Of a stretch of 33,312 bases of DNA, positions 19,565 through 27,390 are shown one piece after another. Made by a program: the position numbers and the translations under genes. The notes beneath the pieces are model-generated. The model did not search any database. It saw only the letters and a list, made by a program, of their open reading frames with translations, and had not been told where the DNA came from. Source of the DNA: Gammaproteobacteria bacterium (GTDB lineage Bacteria; Pseudomonadota; Gammaproteobacteria; QNFE01); contig QNFE01000019.1 of NCBI GenBank assembly GCA_003645455.1, positions 1-33,312 on the forward strand. The letters are read 5' to 3'. Numbering within the stretch: the stretch's first letter is position 1; every line of letters starts with the position of its first letter.

Positions 19565-21649
19565 CTAATGATTTTCGGTTAAGTATGACAAATCTGCAAT
19601 TTTTTTAAATTGTTGATAAAGATTATGAAGAAGCAACAAACGGTTATTTTTTTGTTGAGGGTTGTCGCAGTTTACCATGACATCTTCAAAAAAATCATCA
19701 ACAGTAGGTTTTAATTTGCTAAGGATTTTTAATATTTTTTTATAATCTGGTTTTGTTGTTTTTAACAATGGTTCTATTTTTGTTTTACTGAGACTGAGCT
19801 CTTTAAAAAGGTTTATCTCGGCATTCTCTTGCAATAAGGACTCATCAATTTGAGATTTTATATCAATCTTTGATTTTTTGAGAATATTTTTAGCTCTTTT
19901 GTTGGAGTTTGATAATTGCTTGGCATCTTCGGTTTTAGAAAAATCTTGCAATGCTATTATTTTATGATGAAGGTTTAAAATATTATTTTCATTGCTGCTT
20001 AAAACTGCGGTAAATAAGTTATTAAAACCCAGACTATTTAGATAATTTTTTAATCTCTCATAGAAAAAATGACTGATTTTATCCGTTGTTTTGTTGTCTG
20101 TTTTGTTATGATTATCACAAGCAAAATTTATTAAATCAATAAGGTTTAAATTTAATTCTTTTTCAATTATAATCCTGATAATTCCTAAGGTGGCACGTCT
20201 CAAAGCAAACGGATCTTTGTCGCCTGTGGGTGACAAACCTATTTTAAAAATTCCACAGATCGTATCTATTTTATCGGCGATGGATAAAATTGCCCCTTCA
20301 TAACTTTCAGGGATTTTATCGGTGGCAAATGCCGGTTGATATGATTCGGCAATAGCATTTGTTATATTTTTATTATAACCGTTATCTATCGCATAATATT
20401 TTCCCATAATGCCTTGTAATGATGGGAACTCTACAACCATATCTGTAATTAAATCACACTTTGAAAGTCTCGCTGCGACAAGAACATCATCGCTATTTTT
20501 AAAAGATAATTTTTCACTAAGATATTCACATATTTTTTCAATTCTTGTGGTTTTATCATATAAGCTGCCAAGTTTTTGTTGAAAAACTACTTTTTTTAAT
20601 TGAGGTAATCTGTCAATAAGAGCAGTTTTTTGATCCTGTTGCCAAAAAAAGCGAGCGTCTTCTAATCTTGGTAAAATAACTCGCTCATTGCCGCTTATTA
20701 TGCTTTGTGGATTTTTACTTTTTATATTAGCTATGGTTATAAATTTGTTGATTAGTTGGTTTCTATCGTTTACAAGAGCAAAATATTTTTGATTTTTTTG
20801 CATCGTGGTAATTAAAACCTCAGATGGGATTTTTAAAAATTCTGCAGGAAACGATCCTACTATTATTTGTGGATATTCATTTAAAGCGGTAATCTCATCC
20901 AATAAATCATCATCAAAAAGGGCAGTAGATTTTAATTTTAAAGATTCTTTTTTAACCATATCTTTAATATGATCTCTTCGTTTATTAAAGTCTGCATAAA
21001 CACAAGCATCCATTAAAACATCTTCATAATTAACAGGGTTTTTGATTTTAATTGGTTGTGGGTGATGAAACCTGTGTCCGTATGTTATGTTATCAGAGCT
21101 AATATCAAAAAAATTAGTGTTGATAACATTTGAACCAAACATTAAAACAATCCAATGCACAGGGCGGACAAATTCAGCCTTGCCGTCTCCCCAGCGCATA
21201 AGTTTAGCGATAGGCAGTTGTTTGATTGATTTTTGTAAAATACCAGAGATTAAATCAGTGGTTTTTTGCCCCTCTTTGTTGCCTTTGAAAAAAAGATACT
21301 CACCTTTATCGGTTTTCATCCAACTCAAATCAGTCCATTCAACTTGACAAGAGGAGGCAAATCCCAAAGCTGCTTTTGATGGTTTTTGTTGATCTTTGTC
21401 CTCAAAACAAGCATTTTTATGCGGACCTTTTCTCTCTATATCAACAGCTGGTTGGGTTGCAGGTAATTGTTTGATTAAAATCGCAATTCTGCGAGGAGTG
21501 GCAAAATATTGATAATTTTCAGCCTGCAAACCGCTCTCATCTAATTGTTTCCGGGTGTTTTGCAACAAAGATTCTCCGAGTTTTTTTAAAGACTTTGGCG
21601 GCAATTCTTCTGTTCCTATTTCAAATAATAAATTTTCTTTAATCATCAT
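19565..21649 (-). CDS. glyS: Glycyl-tRNA synthetase beta subunit
   Basis: The 694-aa beta subunit (E. coli: 689) of the heterotetrameric bacterial glycyl-tRNA synthetase provides tRNA recognition. The start [16 protein letters not shown] is the family hallmark; GRRIA-type motifs ([11 protein letters not shown]), GHRFHHP and [13 protein letters not shown]...[21 protein letters not shown] are all present. ATGATG at the start overlaps the glyQ stop; the first ATG was taken. It is followed after 1 bp by the decarboxylase-like gene. Confidence 0.97.
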   Translation of the reverse strand: MMIKENLLFEIGTEELPPKSLKKLGESLLQNTRKQLDESGLQAENYQYFATPRRIAILIKQLPATQPAVDIERKGPHKNACFEDKDQQKPSKAALGFASSCQVEWTDLSWMKTDKGEYLFFKGNKEGQKTTDLISGILQKSIKQLPIAKLMRWGDGKAEFVRPVHWIVLMFGSNVINTNFFDISSDNITYGHRFHHPQPIKIKNPVNYEDVLMDACVYADFNKRRDHIKDMVKKESLKLKSTALFDDDLLDEITALNEYPQIIVGSFPAEFLKIPSEVLITTMQKNQKYFALVNDRNQLINKFITIANIKSKNPQSIISGNERVILPRLEDARFFWQQDQKTALIDRLPQLKKVVFQQKLGSLYDKTTRIEKICEYLSEKLSFKNSDDVLVAARLSKCDLITDMVVEFPSLQGIMGKYYAIDNGYNKNITNAIAESYQPAFATDKIPESYEGAILSIADKIDTICGIFKIGLSPTGDKDPFALRRATLGIIRIIIEKELNLNLIDLINFACDNHNKTDNKTTDKISHFFYERLKNYLNSLGFNNLFTAVLSSNENNILNLHHKIIALQDFSKTEDAKQLSNSNKRAKNILKKSKIDIKSQIDESLLQENAEINLFKELSLSKTKIEPLLKTTKPDYKKILKILSKLKPTVDDFFEDVMVNCDNPQQKNNRLLLLHNLYQQFKKIADLSYLTENH

Positions 21650-22542
21650 TTGTCACCCTCACTAATATCTTGAATTTGTTGGGTTTTATAATATGTTTGG
21701 GCGATGGCTTTGGAGGTTGTTCGTAGTTTTAAAATATAAGCCTGTCGCTCGGTGGCAGATATTGCCCGGCGAGCATCTAATAAATTAAAAGTATGCGAGG
21801 CAGAGAGCAACATTTCATAAGCTGGAATACTAAGATTTTTTTGAACCAATACTAATGCTTGTTTTTGAAACTCAGCAAATTCTTTAAACAAAACATCAAT
21901 ATCAGCCATTTCAAAATTATAAACAGACTGCTCGTATTCATTTTGCAAAAAAATATCACCATAGGTTGTATCATTTGAATATTTTAAATCATACACAGAT
22001 GAGACATTTTGCATGGACATCGCAATTCTCTCTAATCCGTAGGTTATCTCTCCTGATATAGGCACGCAACTCAAACCGCCAACCTGTTGAAAATAAGTAA
22101 ATTGAGTCACCTCCATCCCATTTAACCACACCTCCCATCCAAGCCCCCAAGCACCAAGCGAGGGAGATTCCCAGTTGTCTTCAACAAAACGAATATCATG
22201 TTCCAAAACATCAAAACCCAAATTTATAAGTGAGTCAATATATAGTTGTTGAATGTTAGCAGGGGAGGGCTTTAATAAAACTTGAAATTGATAATAGTGT
22301 TGCAGGCGATTAGGGTTTTTGCCATATCTGCCATCGGTCGGACGCCTGGACGGTTGCACATAAGCACATTTAAAAGGTTGAGATCCGATAGATTTTAAAA
22401 AAGTAGCCGGATGAAAAGTGCCAGCCCCCATAGGTTTGTCATAGGGTTGCATCAAAACACAGCCATGTTTTTGCCAAAAATCTTGCAAGTTCAAAATCAT
22501 CCCCTGCAAAGTTTGGAGATTATATTTGTTGTTATTTGCCAC
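21646..22542 (-). CDS. glyQ: Glycyl-tRNA synthetase alpha subunit
   Basis: The 298-aa class II catalytic subunit (E. coli: 303) activates glycine. [24 protein letters not shown], broken here after [15 protein letters not shown] and [19 protein letters not shown], leads into the motif 2/3 regions ([40 protein letters not shown]). The start codon is GTG at 22,542-22,540, as no ATG gives a full-length N-terminus. It overlaps glyS by 4 bp. A -10-like TATAAT lies about 27 bp upstream. Residues 22-43 are duplicated as a non-functional fragment at 24,752-24,912. Confidence 0.96.
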   Translation of the reverse strand: MANNNKYNLQTLQGMILNLQDFWQKHGCVLMQPYDKPMGAGTFHPATFLKSIGSQPFKCAYVQPSRRPTDGRYGKNPNRLQHYYQFQVLLKPSPANIQQLYIDSLINLGFDVLEHDIRFVEDNWESPSLGAWGLGWEVWLNGMEVTQFTYFQQVGGLSCVPISGEITYGLERIAMSMQNVSSVYDLKYSNDTTYGDIFLQNEYEQSVYNFEMADIDVLFKEFAEFQKQALVLVQKNLSIPAYEMLLSASHTFNLLDARRAISATERQAYILKLRTTSKAIAQTYYKTQQIQDISEGDK

Positions 22543-22568
22543 AATAAAAATTAAAAATTAAAACGATA

Positions 22569-22597
22569 ATTATACATTTTTTATTTTTTTATTTCAG
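22569..22597 (-). promoter_or_regulatory. Putative glyQ promoter
   Basis: On the - strand a perfect -10 TATAAT (22,569-22,574) has a 4/6 match to the -35 consensus, CTGAAA (22,592-22,597), 17 bp upstream. It would start the compact glyQ-to-clpA gene run. The region is AT-rich, so chance matches are possible. Confidence 0.4.
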
Positions 22598-22615
22598 AGT
22601 GTTTTTTTATCAACC

Positions 22616-22640
22616 ATTGTTAAGGCAGATTTTTAACAAT
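22616..22640 (-). terminator. Perfect 8-bp hairpin between the Cys-rich gene and glyQ
   Basis: ATTGTTAA (22,616-22,623) pairs with TTAACAAT (22,633-22,640). On the - strand it is followed by A/T-rich sequence with a T-poor run, so it is a weak terminator candidate for the upstream cysteine-rich gene. Confidence 0.35.
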
Positions 22641-22646
22641 TTCCCT

Positions 22647-22747
22647 ATCGGAGGTGGGACTTTTGGAGTTGCCTACGGCGATGTCCCACTCTTGCAACTT
22701 GTTCCCCAATTGAAAGTGGGACTTTAGTCCCGCCCTTGCAACTTGTT
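22647..22747. repeat. GGGAC-hairpin repeat cluster
   Basis: Two related hairpins lie in tandem. The first pairs GTGGGAC (22,654-22,660) with GTCCCAC (22,683-22,689). The second is AAGTGGGACTTTAGTCCCGC plus CC (22,714-22,735), in which GGGAC and GTCCC flank TTTA. A 13-bp direct repeat CTTGCAACTTGTT stands at 22,691-22,703 and 22,735-22,747. The second hairpin recurs exactly at 32,209-32,230. This is a dispersed intergenic repeat; its origin is unknown to me. Confidence 0.7.
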
Positions 22748-22878
22748 GCAATATATACAATAAAAACGGCAATTTGAAACTTGCAAAAAACATGGCTTTT
22801 TATCTCGCAATTGTTTAAGTATGCATTACCATCGTGGACGATGGGAACGAGCCAATAGCGGCAAATAATTCAAAGCAT

Positions 22879-23241
22879 TTATTTCCCTCCTGAACCATGA
22901 CAATACTTACAATCTCGTTCGCCACAACCATTACAATCGGAACAATCAACCTTGCCACAACCATTACAATCGGAACAATCAATCGTGTCAAAACCATTGC
23001 AATCTGGACAGCTAACCTCACCAGAGCCATCGCAATCTGGACAAGTGCTATCATGTTTGTCGCAACAATCAATCTCACCAGAACCATTGCAATTTTGACA
23101 ATCAACATTGCCACAATAACACTCAGAGCAATTTTCTTTTCCAGAACCTTCACAACCAGCACATTCTACTTTTCCATCACCATAGCACCAAGAGCAATTT
23201 TCTTTTCCAGAACCTTCACAATATGGACAACTTTCAGACAC
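22879..23241 (-). CDS. Cysteine-rich protein of tandem DnaJ-type CxxCxGxG repeats
   Basis: The 120-aa protein is almost entirely made of 11-residue units of the form CxxCxGxGxxx; ten CxxC pairs and 25 cysteines are present (examples CPYCEGSG, CAGCEGSG, CQNCNGSG, CSDCNGCG). The unit is also visible in DNA as an exact 28-nt direct repeat at 22,922-22,949 and 22,955-22,982, 33 nt apart. The unit resembles the zinc-binding centre of DnaJ, but there is no J domain, no substrate-binding domain and no signal peptide. Expected chemistry is zinc binding and/or thiol-disulfide or holdase activity. The start is GTG with a strong SD (AGGAGG, 5 bp away). It lies between gdhA and glyQ. I do not recognise a characterised bacterial family with this exact build. 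Confidence 0.8.
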   Translation of the reverse strand: MSESCPYCEGSGKENCSWCYGDGKVECAGCEGSGKENCSECYCGNVDCQNCNGSGEIDCCDKHDSTCPDCDGSGEVSCPDCNGFDTIDCSDCNGCGKVDCSDCNGCGERDCKYCHGSGGK

Positions 23242-23291
23242 TGCACCTCCTTATATAATAATTTTGATTGAAATTAATTCCAATTTTTTAG

Positions 23292-23324
23292 CAACTCCAA
23301 CCGACCGATACAATAACACAAACA
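23292..23324 (-). promoter_or_regulatory. Shared 33-nt upstream element, copy A (Cys-rich gene)
   Basis: This element ends 51 bp before the GTG start of the cysteine-rich gene and matches copy B (25,236-25,268) at 26 of 33 positions without gaps. On the - strand it reads TGTTTGTGTTATT followed by a variable core and TCGGTTGGAGTTG. In copy B the variable core contains an extended -10 (TGTTATAAC), so the element is probably a promoter plus early leader. Confidence 0.5.
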
Positions 23325-23346
23325 AAAATATATTTGCATTGTTTTT

Positions 23347-23363
23347 TAATCAGAGGCTCCTTA
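23347..23363. repeat. CTCTGATTA repeat end after gdhA
   Basis: TTAATCAGAGGCTCCTTA overlaps the gdhA stop codon. The same end occurs at 32,240-32,257 (TTAATCAGAGGCTTCTTA), overlapping the yidD stop codon, and in inverted pairs at 24,771-24,783 and 24,845-24,859. It is likely the terminal repeat of a MITE or IS. Confidence 0.45.
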
Positions 23364-24722
23364 AACCACACCTTGATCCAACATTGCATCAGCGATTTTT
23401 AAAAAACCTGCAATATTAGCACCATTGGCATAATCATCAGGAGTGCCATATTTTTTTGCTGTTTCTATGCAAGTTGTATGAATATTTTTCATAATTTCTT
23501 GTAATTTTTTATCTACCTCTTCTGACTCCCAATAAATTCTGCCACTATTTTGGCTCATCTCAAGTCCTGATACTGCTACACCACCTGCATTGGCAGCTTT
23601 ACTCGGACCATAGAGGATTTTTTCTGCTTTGAATATATCAACACCTGCTGCAACAGTTGGCATATTAGCACCTTCACATACAAGATAGATGCCGTTTTTA
23701 ATCAAATTGTTTGCATCTTTTTCATTTATTTCATTTTGGGTGGCACAAGGATATGCACAATCTGCTTTATTGTCCCAGATGGGGTTATTTGTTGCAGAAT
23801 TATCAACAGGGGTATAAATTGCACTTTTATATTTATCCGTATATTCTTTTATTCTGCCACGGCGATTATTTTTTAAATCTTTGACAAATAATAGTTTTTC
23901 TCTGGTAATTCCTGCCTCATCAAGTATGAATCCACTTGAATCAGAAAGAGTGATAGGTTTGCCACCAAGGTCTAAAATCTTTTCAGCCACATGTTGCGCT
24001 ACATTGCCACTACCTGAGATTAAACATTTTTTGCCACCAAGTGTTTTGTTTTTTGTTTTTAACATTTCTGCTGCAAAATAAACAACCCCATAACCGGTTG
24101 CCTGTGGGCGAACTTGTGAACCTCCCCATCCGGCTCCTTTACCTGTCAATACCCCTACAAATTCATTTTTAATTTTTTTATATTGTCCAAAAAGATAACC
24201 AATTTCACGACCTCCCACTCCTATGTCTCCTGCAGGAATATCTGTAAACTGTCCGATATGATGTTGCAACTCATTCATAAAACTGTGACAAAACCTCATA
24301 ACTTCATTATCAGTTTTGCCTTTTGGATTAAAATCAGAGCCACCCTTGCCACCGCCTAATGGCAGAGTTGTAAGAGCGTTTTTAAAAACCTGTTCAAATG
24401 CTAAAAATTTTAAAACACCAAGATTTACAGACGGATGAAATCTCAACCCTCCTTTGTATGGGCCGATTGCACTATTCATCTGCACTCTAAAACCACGATT
24501 AACCTGCACCTCGCCTTTATCATCTATCCAAGGGACGCGAAACATAATAACTCGTTCAGGCTCCACAATTCTTTCTAAAATTTTTGCAGATATGTATCGG
24601 GGGTTTTTGCTTAGCACAATATCTAATGAATTTGCAACCTCTTCAACTGCTTGAACAAACTCAGGTTCTGCTTGATTTTTTTCTTTAACTTGCTCCATTA
24701 AAGAGTCGACAAAATTACTCAT
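23361..24722 (-). CDS. gdhA: NADP-type glutamate dehydrogenase
   Basis: The 453-aa enzyme (E. coli GdhA: 447) interconverts 2-oxoglutarate plus ammonium and glutamate. The substrate pocket is seen in RVQMNSAIGPYKGGLRFHPSVN and the catalytic-lysine segment PLGGGKGGSDFNPKGK (K126). The Rossmann fold has SGSGNVAQHVAEK (about 236-248) and a following SDSSG typical of the NADP-using hexameric class. SD AGGAG lies 6 bp before the ATG. With icd it forms the ammonium-assimilation route from isocitrate to glutamate, though the two are not adjacent. Confidence 0.96.
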   Translation of the reverse strand: MSNFVDSLMEQVKEKNQAEPEFVQAVEEVANSLDIVLSKNPRYISAKILERIVEPERVIMFRVPWIDDKGEVQVNRGFRVQMNSAIGPYKGGLRFHPSVNLGVLKFLAFEQVFKNALTTLPLGGGKGGSDFNPKGKTDNEVMRFCHSFMNELQHHIGQFTDIPAGDIGVGGREIGYLFGQYKKIKNEFVGVLTGKGAGWGGSQVRPQATGYGVVYFAAEMLKTKNKTLGGKKCLISGSGNVAQHVAEKILDLGGKPITLSDSSGFILDEAGITREKLLFVKDLKNNRRGRIKEYTDKYKSAIYTPVDNSATNNPIWDNKADCAYPCATQNEINEKDANNLIKNGIYLVCEGANMPTVAAGVDIFKAEKILYGPSKAANAGGVAVSGLEMSQNSGRIYWESEEVDKKLQEIMKNIHTTCIETAKKYGTPDDYANGANIAGFLKIADAMLDQGVV

Positions 24723-24751
24723 TTTAAACTCCTGAATTAAAAAAATAGGTT

Positions 24752-24912
24752 AAAAGTGCCTGCCCCCTATATAATCCTCTGATTAACTACTAACAAGGGG
24801 ACATGTCCCCTTGCTATAACTGCATTTGTTGTTTGTTTTTTGCAGATAATCAGAGCTTCCTATGGGTTTGTCATATTGTTGCATCAAAACACAGCCATGT
24901 TTTTGCCAAAGG
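24752..24912 (-). pseudogene. glyQ 5' fragment interrupted by a MITE-like insertion
   Basis: Two pieces, 24,752-24,770 and about 24,859-24,912, match glyQ positions 22,413-22,478 (codons 22-43); the last 33 nt of homology (GTTGCATCAAAACACAGCCA and on) are identical. Between them are about 88 bp absent from glyQ. The fragment has no start, no other domain and cannot be functional. It sits just downstream of the DUF1330 stop codon, as glyQ itself sits downstream of the cysteine-rich gene. Confidence 0.8.
24771..24860. mobile_element. Small MITE-like insertion with perfect palindromic core
   Basis: The insert in the glyQ fragment starts with ATAATCCTCTGATTA and ends with TAATCAGAGCTTC, imperfect terminal inverted repeats. 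CTAT occurs at both junctions (24,767-24,770 and 24,860-24,863 including the adjoining C), which may be a target-site duplication. Its centre has a perfect 20-bp palindrome, CAAGGGGACATGTCCCCTTG (24,794-24,813). It encodes no protein, so it would be moved in trans if at all. Confidence 0.6.
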
Positions 24913-24919
24913 TCTCTTA

Positions 24920-25207
24920 CTATGTTTCTTTTTGATAGCTGACCAAATCTACCTTAGCGGCTTGATTACGCAGAGGGATTAATTCTTGATATGCATCCGA
25001 TAAAAACCAATTATTTAATGCTTCAACATTAGGAAAATTTATAATTACATTATCTGTGTGTCTATGTTCTCCTCCAAGAACTTCCAACTTTTTACCTCGT
25101 AAAATAAGTTCACCATCCCAAGGAATTAGTGTATCGGAAACTTTGCTTTTATATTCTAACCATTTGGTGTTGTCTAAAATCGTAATATTTCCAATTACAT
25201 ATGCCAT
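24920..25207 (-). CDS. DUF1330 domain protein
   Basis: The 95-aa protein reads as a single dimeric alpha-beta barrel domain of the DUF1330 family: an opening MAYVIGNITILD strand, the central GGEHRHTDNVIINFPNVEALNNWFLSDAYQELIPLR with the family's His-rich turn and W-x-x-S-x-x-Y-x-x-L-x-x-x-R signature. DUF1330 proteins are small soluble proteins of unknown function. SD GGAG precedes the ATG. It shares its upstream element with the cysteine-rich gene. Confidence 0.88.
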   Translation of the reverse strand: MAYVIGNITILDNTKWLEYKSKVSDTLIPWDGELILRGKKLEVLGGEHRHTDNVIINFPNVEALNNWFLSDAYQELIPLRNQAAKVDLVSYQKET

Positions 25208-25235
25208 TATCCTATCTCCGTAAATTAAATTTTAA

Positions 25236-25268
25236 CAATTCTAACCGAATGTTATAACAACACAAACA
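25236..25268 (-). promoter_or_regulatory. Shared 33-nt upstream element, copy B (DUF1330 gene)
   Basis: It ends 29 bp before the DUF1330 start and is 26/33 identical to copy A at 23,292-23,324. On the - strand it contains TGTTATAAC, an extended -10 pattern, followed by TCGGTTAGAATTG. Sequence on the upstream side (ACAATATGAATA versus ACAATGCAAATA) also looks related, so homology extends beyond the 33 nt. Confidence 0.5.
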
Positions 25269-25346
25269 TTTTTTTTATTCATATTGTTTTTGTGTTCGTA
25301 TCAATAAAATTAAAGCGTAAAACCAGCCTGCTGCAAAACTTGATTA

Positions 25347-26426
25347 TTAAGCATTGTATCTTGGTTTATTTTTTACAACTGATTTGACAAACTTGCCAAA
25401 ACTTCTATCTTCCTTTCTTTTTTCTAAATATGACATTTGATTAAATTCGCTCTCTCTTTTTATTTTTAAATAATTTTGATAACGTTTTTGGGATAATTCC
25501 CCTGTATTTATCGCAGATAAAATCGCACAACTTTTTTCATTAGTATGCGAGCAATTTGAAAATTTGCAGTTTTGTGATAGGTTTATTATATCAACAAAAG
25601 TCTCATCCAAACCATCGTCTGTTGATATATTGCCAAGCTCTCGTATGCCGGGGGTGTCAATTATCATCGCTCCGCAATCAATATAGGTTAATTGGCGAGA
25701 GGTGGTTGTGTGCCTGCCCTTGTTTTGGATTTTGCTAACCGTTTTGGTGGCAAATTTATCTTGCCCTATGATGTTATTTAGCAAAGTTGTTTTGCCGACA
25801 CCAGATGAGCCCAACAGACAATAGGTCCGCTCTTTTTTTAATAAACCAACAATGGATTTGATGCTGGACTGATTTGAATTACTAAATTCAATTATTATTT
25901 TGTCAGGTGTTATATTTAAAACTTTTTGTTTGAATTTTTGAACCTCATCAGGGTTTATTAGATCAGATTTGCTAAGCAAAATAATAGGTTTGATGCCAGA
26001 CTCATTAACAATAACAAGATATCGCTCTAATCTTCGTAGGTTAAAATTATCATCCAAAGACTGGATTATAAAAGCTGCATCAATATTAGTTGCCATCAGT
26101 TGAATGTTGATATTTTTGCCTGCGGATTTTCTTTTAAGAGTTGTTTTTCTTGGCAAAACACCATATATAACCGCATGAGTATCATCGTCATAAAAATCAG
26201 CATACACAAAATCACCTGTCGTAGGCAAATCACATTCGCTTGCAACACTATAACGAAGATTGCCAGATAATTCAGCAAATATATCAACACCTTCACCATT
26301 TGACAACATATAACTATCCTTATGCACCGCAACCACTCGTGCTATACTATGATTATCAGTTTTTTCATCATCAAGACGACTTTTAAACCAATGACTAAAT
26401 CCTATATTTTTGAGGCTTTTTGGCAT
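25347..26426 (-). CDS. rsgA: Ribosome small-subunit biogenesis GTPase RsgA
   Basis: The 359-aa GTPase checks late maturation of the 30S subunit. It shows the circularly permuted order typical of RsgA/YjeQ: an N-terminal OB fold (about 28-100), then G4-like LLSKSDL (150-156), G1 GSSGVGKT (206-213) and G3 DTPGIRELG (257-265). A C-terminal zinc knuckle follows: C287, C292, H294, C300 (CKFSNCSHTNEKSC). The C-terminus is basic. It starts 9 bp after the antitoxin-like gene and may be co-transcribed with the accessory genes upstream. Confidence 0.95.
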   Translation of the reverse strand: MPKSLKNIGFSHWFKSRLDDEKTDNHSIARVVAVHKDSYMLSNGEGVDIFAELSGNLRYSVASECDLPTTGDFVYADFYDDDTHAVIYGVLPRKTTLKRKSAGKNINIQLMATNIDAAFIIQSLDDNFNLRRLERYLVIVNESGIKPIILLSKSDLINPDEVQKFKQKVLNITPDKIIIEFSNSNQSSIKSIVGLLKKERTYCLLGSSGVGKTTLLNNIIGQDKFATKTVSKIQNKGRHTTTSRQLTYIDCGAMIIDTPGIRELGNISTDDGLDETFVDIINLSQNCKFSNCSHTNEKSCAILSAINTGELSQKRYQNYLKIKRESEFNQMSYLEKRKEDRSFGKFVKSVVKNKPRYNA

Positions 26427-26435
26427 TTTGTTTTT

Positions 26436-26633
26436 TTATGCAACCTTATTCCAAATTTCTTTTTTTACATCGTCCCAGTCTTCAAAAACATCATTGCCAT
26501 TTACAATTTGTTTTTCTCTTTTATCTAATAATTCTTTATGCCACAAAGGAGATTTGTAGTTTTCAGGTTCTTTGCAAATGTTGCTCCATAAAATTTCCAT
26601 AGTTGAAAATTTATCCTTTATTATCACGTTCAA
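26436..26633 (-). CDS. Putative addiction-module (antitoxin-like) protein, orphan
   Basis: The 65-aa protein resembles the putative addiction module component family (PF09720 type): an N-terminal helix with MEILWSNIC, SPLWHKELLDKREKQI and a C-terminal DVFEDWDDVKKEIWNK, matching the pattern M-E-x-L-W-x-S-L...SPxWH...R...G...F.DW..AK..I. Members usually sit directly before a RelE/ParE-type toxin. Here the next gene is rsgA, and no RelE/ParE-like gene is nearby; the overlapping upstream gene (23 bp) encodes an unrelated 256-aa protein. An alternative start at 26,600 (MEILW) would remove the overlap. Antitoxin function is inference. Confidence 0.72.
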   Translation of the reverse strand: MNVIIKDKFSTMEILWSNICKEPENYKSPLWHKELLDKREKQIVNGNDVFEDWDDVKKEIWNKVA

Positions 26634-27381
26634 AACCTATCTGCCAAAAATACATATCTACTAATTTCATCGTAGGGTAATTTGCAACACTATTTATGCT
26701 AATAAAATCTTGTGCTTTTTTAAATTGTTCGTAATGTTTTTGATAGAATTTTGCAACTGATAACAAGTTTTTTGTGCTTATCTTGGAATATTGAATATTT
26801 GATTTTCTTATACCGTCTATAAAATAACGGTCATATGCTGGGATGCAACCTAATGTGCCAAGCATTATTTTTGTAACCAATGTGTCGGTAACATTAACTG
26901 TTTTACTTTTTCCATTAACTTCGCTGATATTATCGTGATACCAGTTTTTTACCCAGTCGGATAAACCTATAATTCTGTTGCATTTTTCATCAGTAATAGA
27001 TAAAAAGTCTATATCTTGCAAGTCCTTGTGTTTCGCCAGTTCTTTTACAACTTCTTTATGGATTTTATAATCTTTCCATAATAAAAAACTAGAACCACGA
27101 TACATCCCCCAACTTGCCAGATAAAATGCTAAATGTAGTGAGGCAACATCAATGTCTATGTTGTTGTTCGAAAAATAATGATAGCAGTGTTCCCATGATT
27201 TGTATCTATGATTTTCATTTTCAATAAGAGTGCAGTAAAAGGAAGTTACGGTTTTGTATATACTGCTATCAATTTTTAATAATGCTAAATCTTGAATGTC
27301 ATCATCAATTAACATGTCTTTGTGACATAAAAAATCATTTTTCTTGCCATGTTCATCAATATAATAAAGTTCATTGCTCAT
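26611..27381 (-). CDS. Uncharacterised 256-aa protein of accessory cluster
   Basis: I do not assign this 256-aa protein to a known family. It is soluble, with no signal peptide or clear transmembrane helix, and is predicted mostly helical by composition. A notable core is ASLHLAFYLASWGMYRGSSF followed by LLWKDYKIHKEVV, which gives the impression of a conserved family block. Another is TLVTKIMLGTLGCIPAYDRYFIDG. There are no nuclease, kinase or methylase motifs that I can see. It lies 9 bp after a 63-aa gene and overlaps an antitoxin-like gene by 23 bp, so the three may form one unit. A toxin or defence role would be a guess from context. Confidence 0.75.
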   Translation of the reverse strand: MSNELYYIDEHGKKNDFLCHKDMLIDDDIQDLALLKIDSSIYKTVTSFYCTLIENENHRYKSWEHCYHYFSNNNIDIDVASLHLAFYLASWGMYRGSSFLLWKDYKIHKEVVKELAKHKDLQDIDFLSITDEKCNRIIGLSDWVKNWYHDNISEVNGKSKTVNVTDTLVTKIMLGTLGCIPAYDRYFIDGIRKSNIQYSKISTKNLLSVAKFYQKHYEQFKKAQDFISINSVANYPTMKLVDMYFWQIGFERDNKG

Positions 27382-27390
27382 TTTTTTTGT

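Noticed and set aside
22922-22982. CRISPR-like direct repeats
   Set aside because: The 28-nt exact repeat with 33-nt period is the coding repeat of the cysteine-rich protein (11 codons); there are no spacers of variable sequence.
22815-23271. Hydrophobic open frames on both strands over the cysteine-rich gene
   Set aside because: They are out-of-frame readings of the repeat (Ile/Val/Thr-rich by composition), without a ribosome-binding site; the chosen frame has a strong SD and zinc-finger motifs.
23361-24722. NAD-type catabolic glutamate dehydrogenase
   Set aside because: Length and the SDSSG after the Rossmann glycines fit the NADP-type hexameric class better.
24752-24912. Second glyQ gene or regulatory RNA made from it
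   Set aside because: Only about 22 codons are present and they are split by an insertion; no start, stop or structure supports a functional product.
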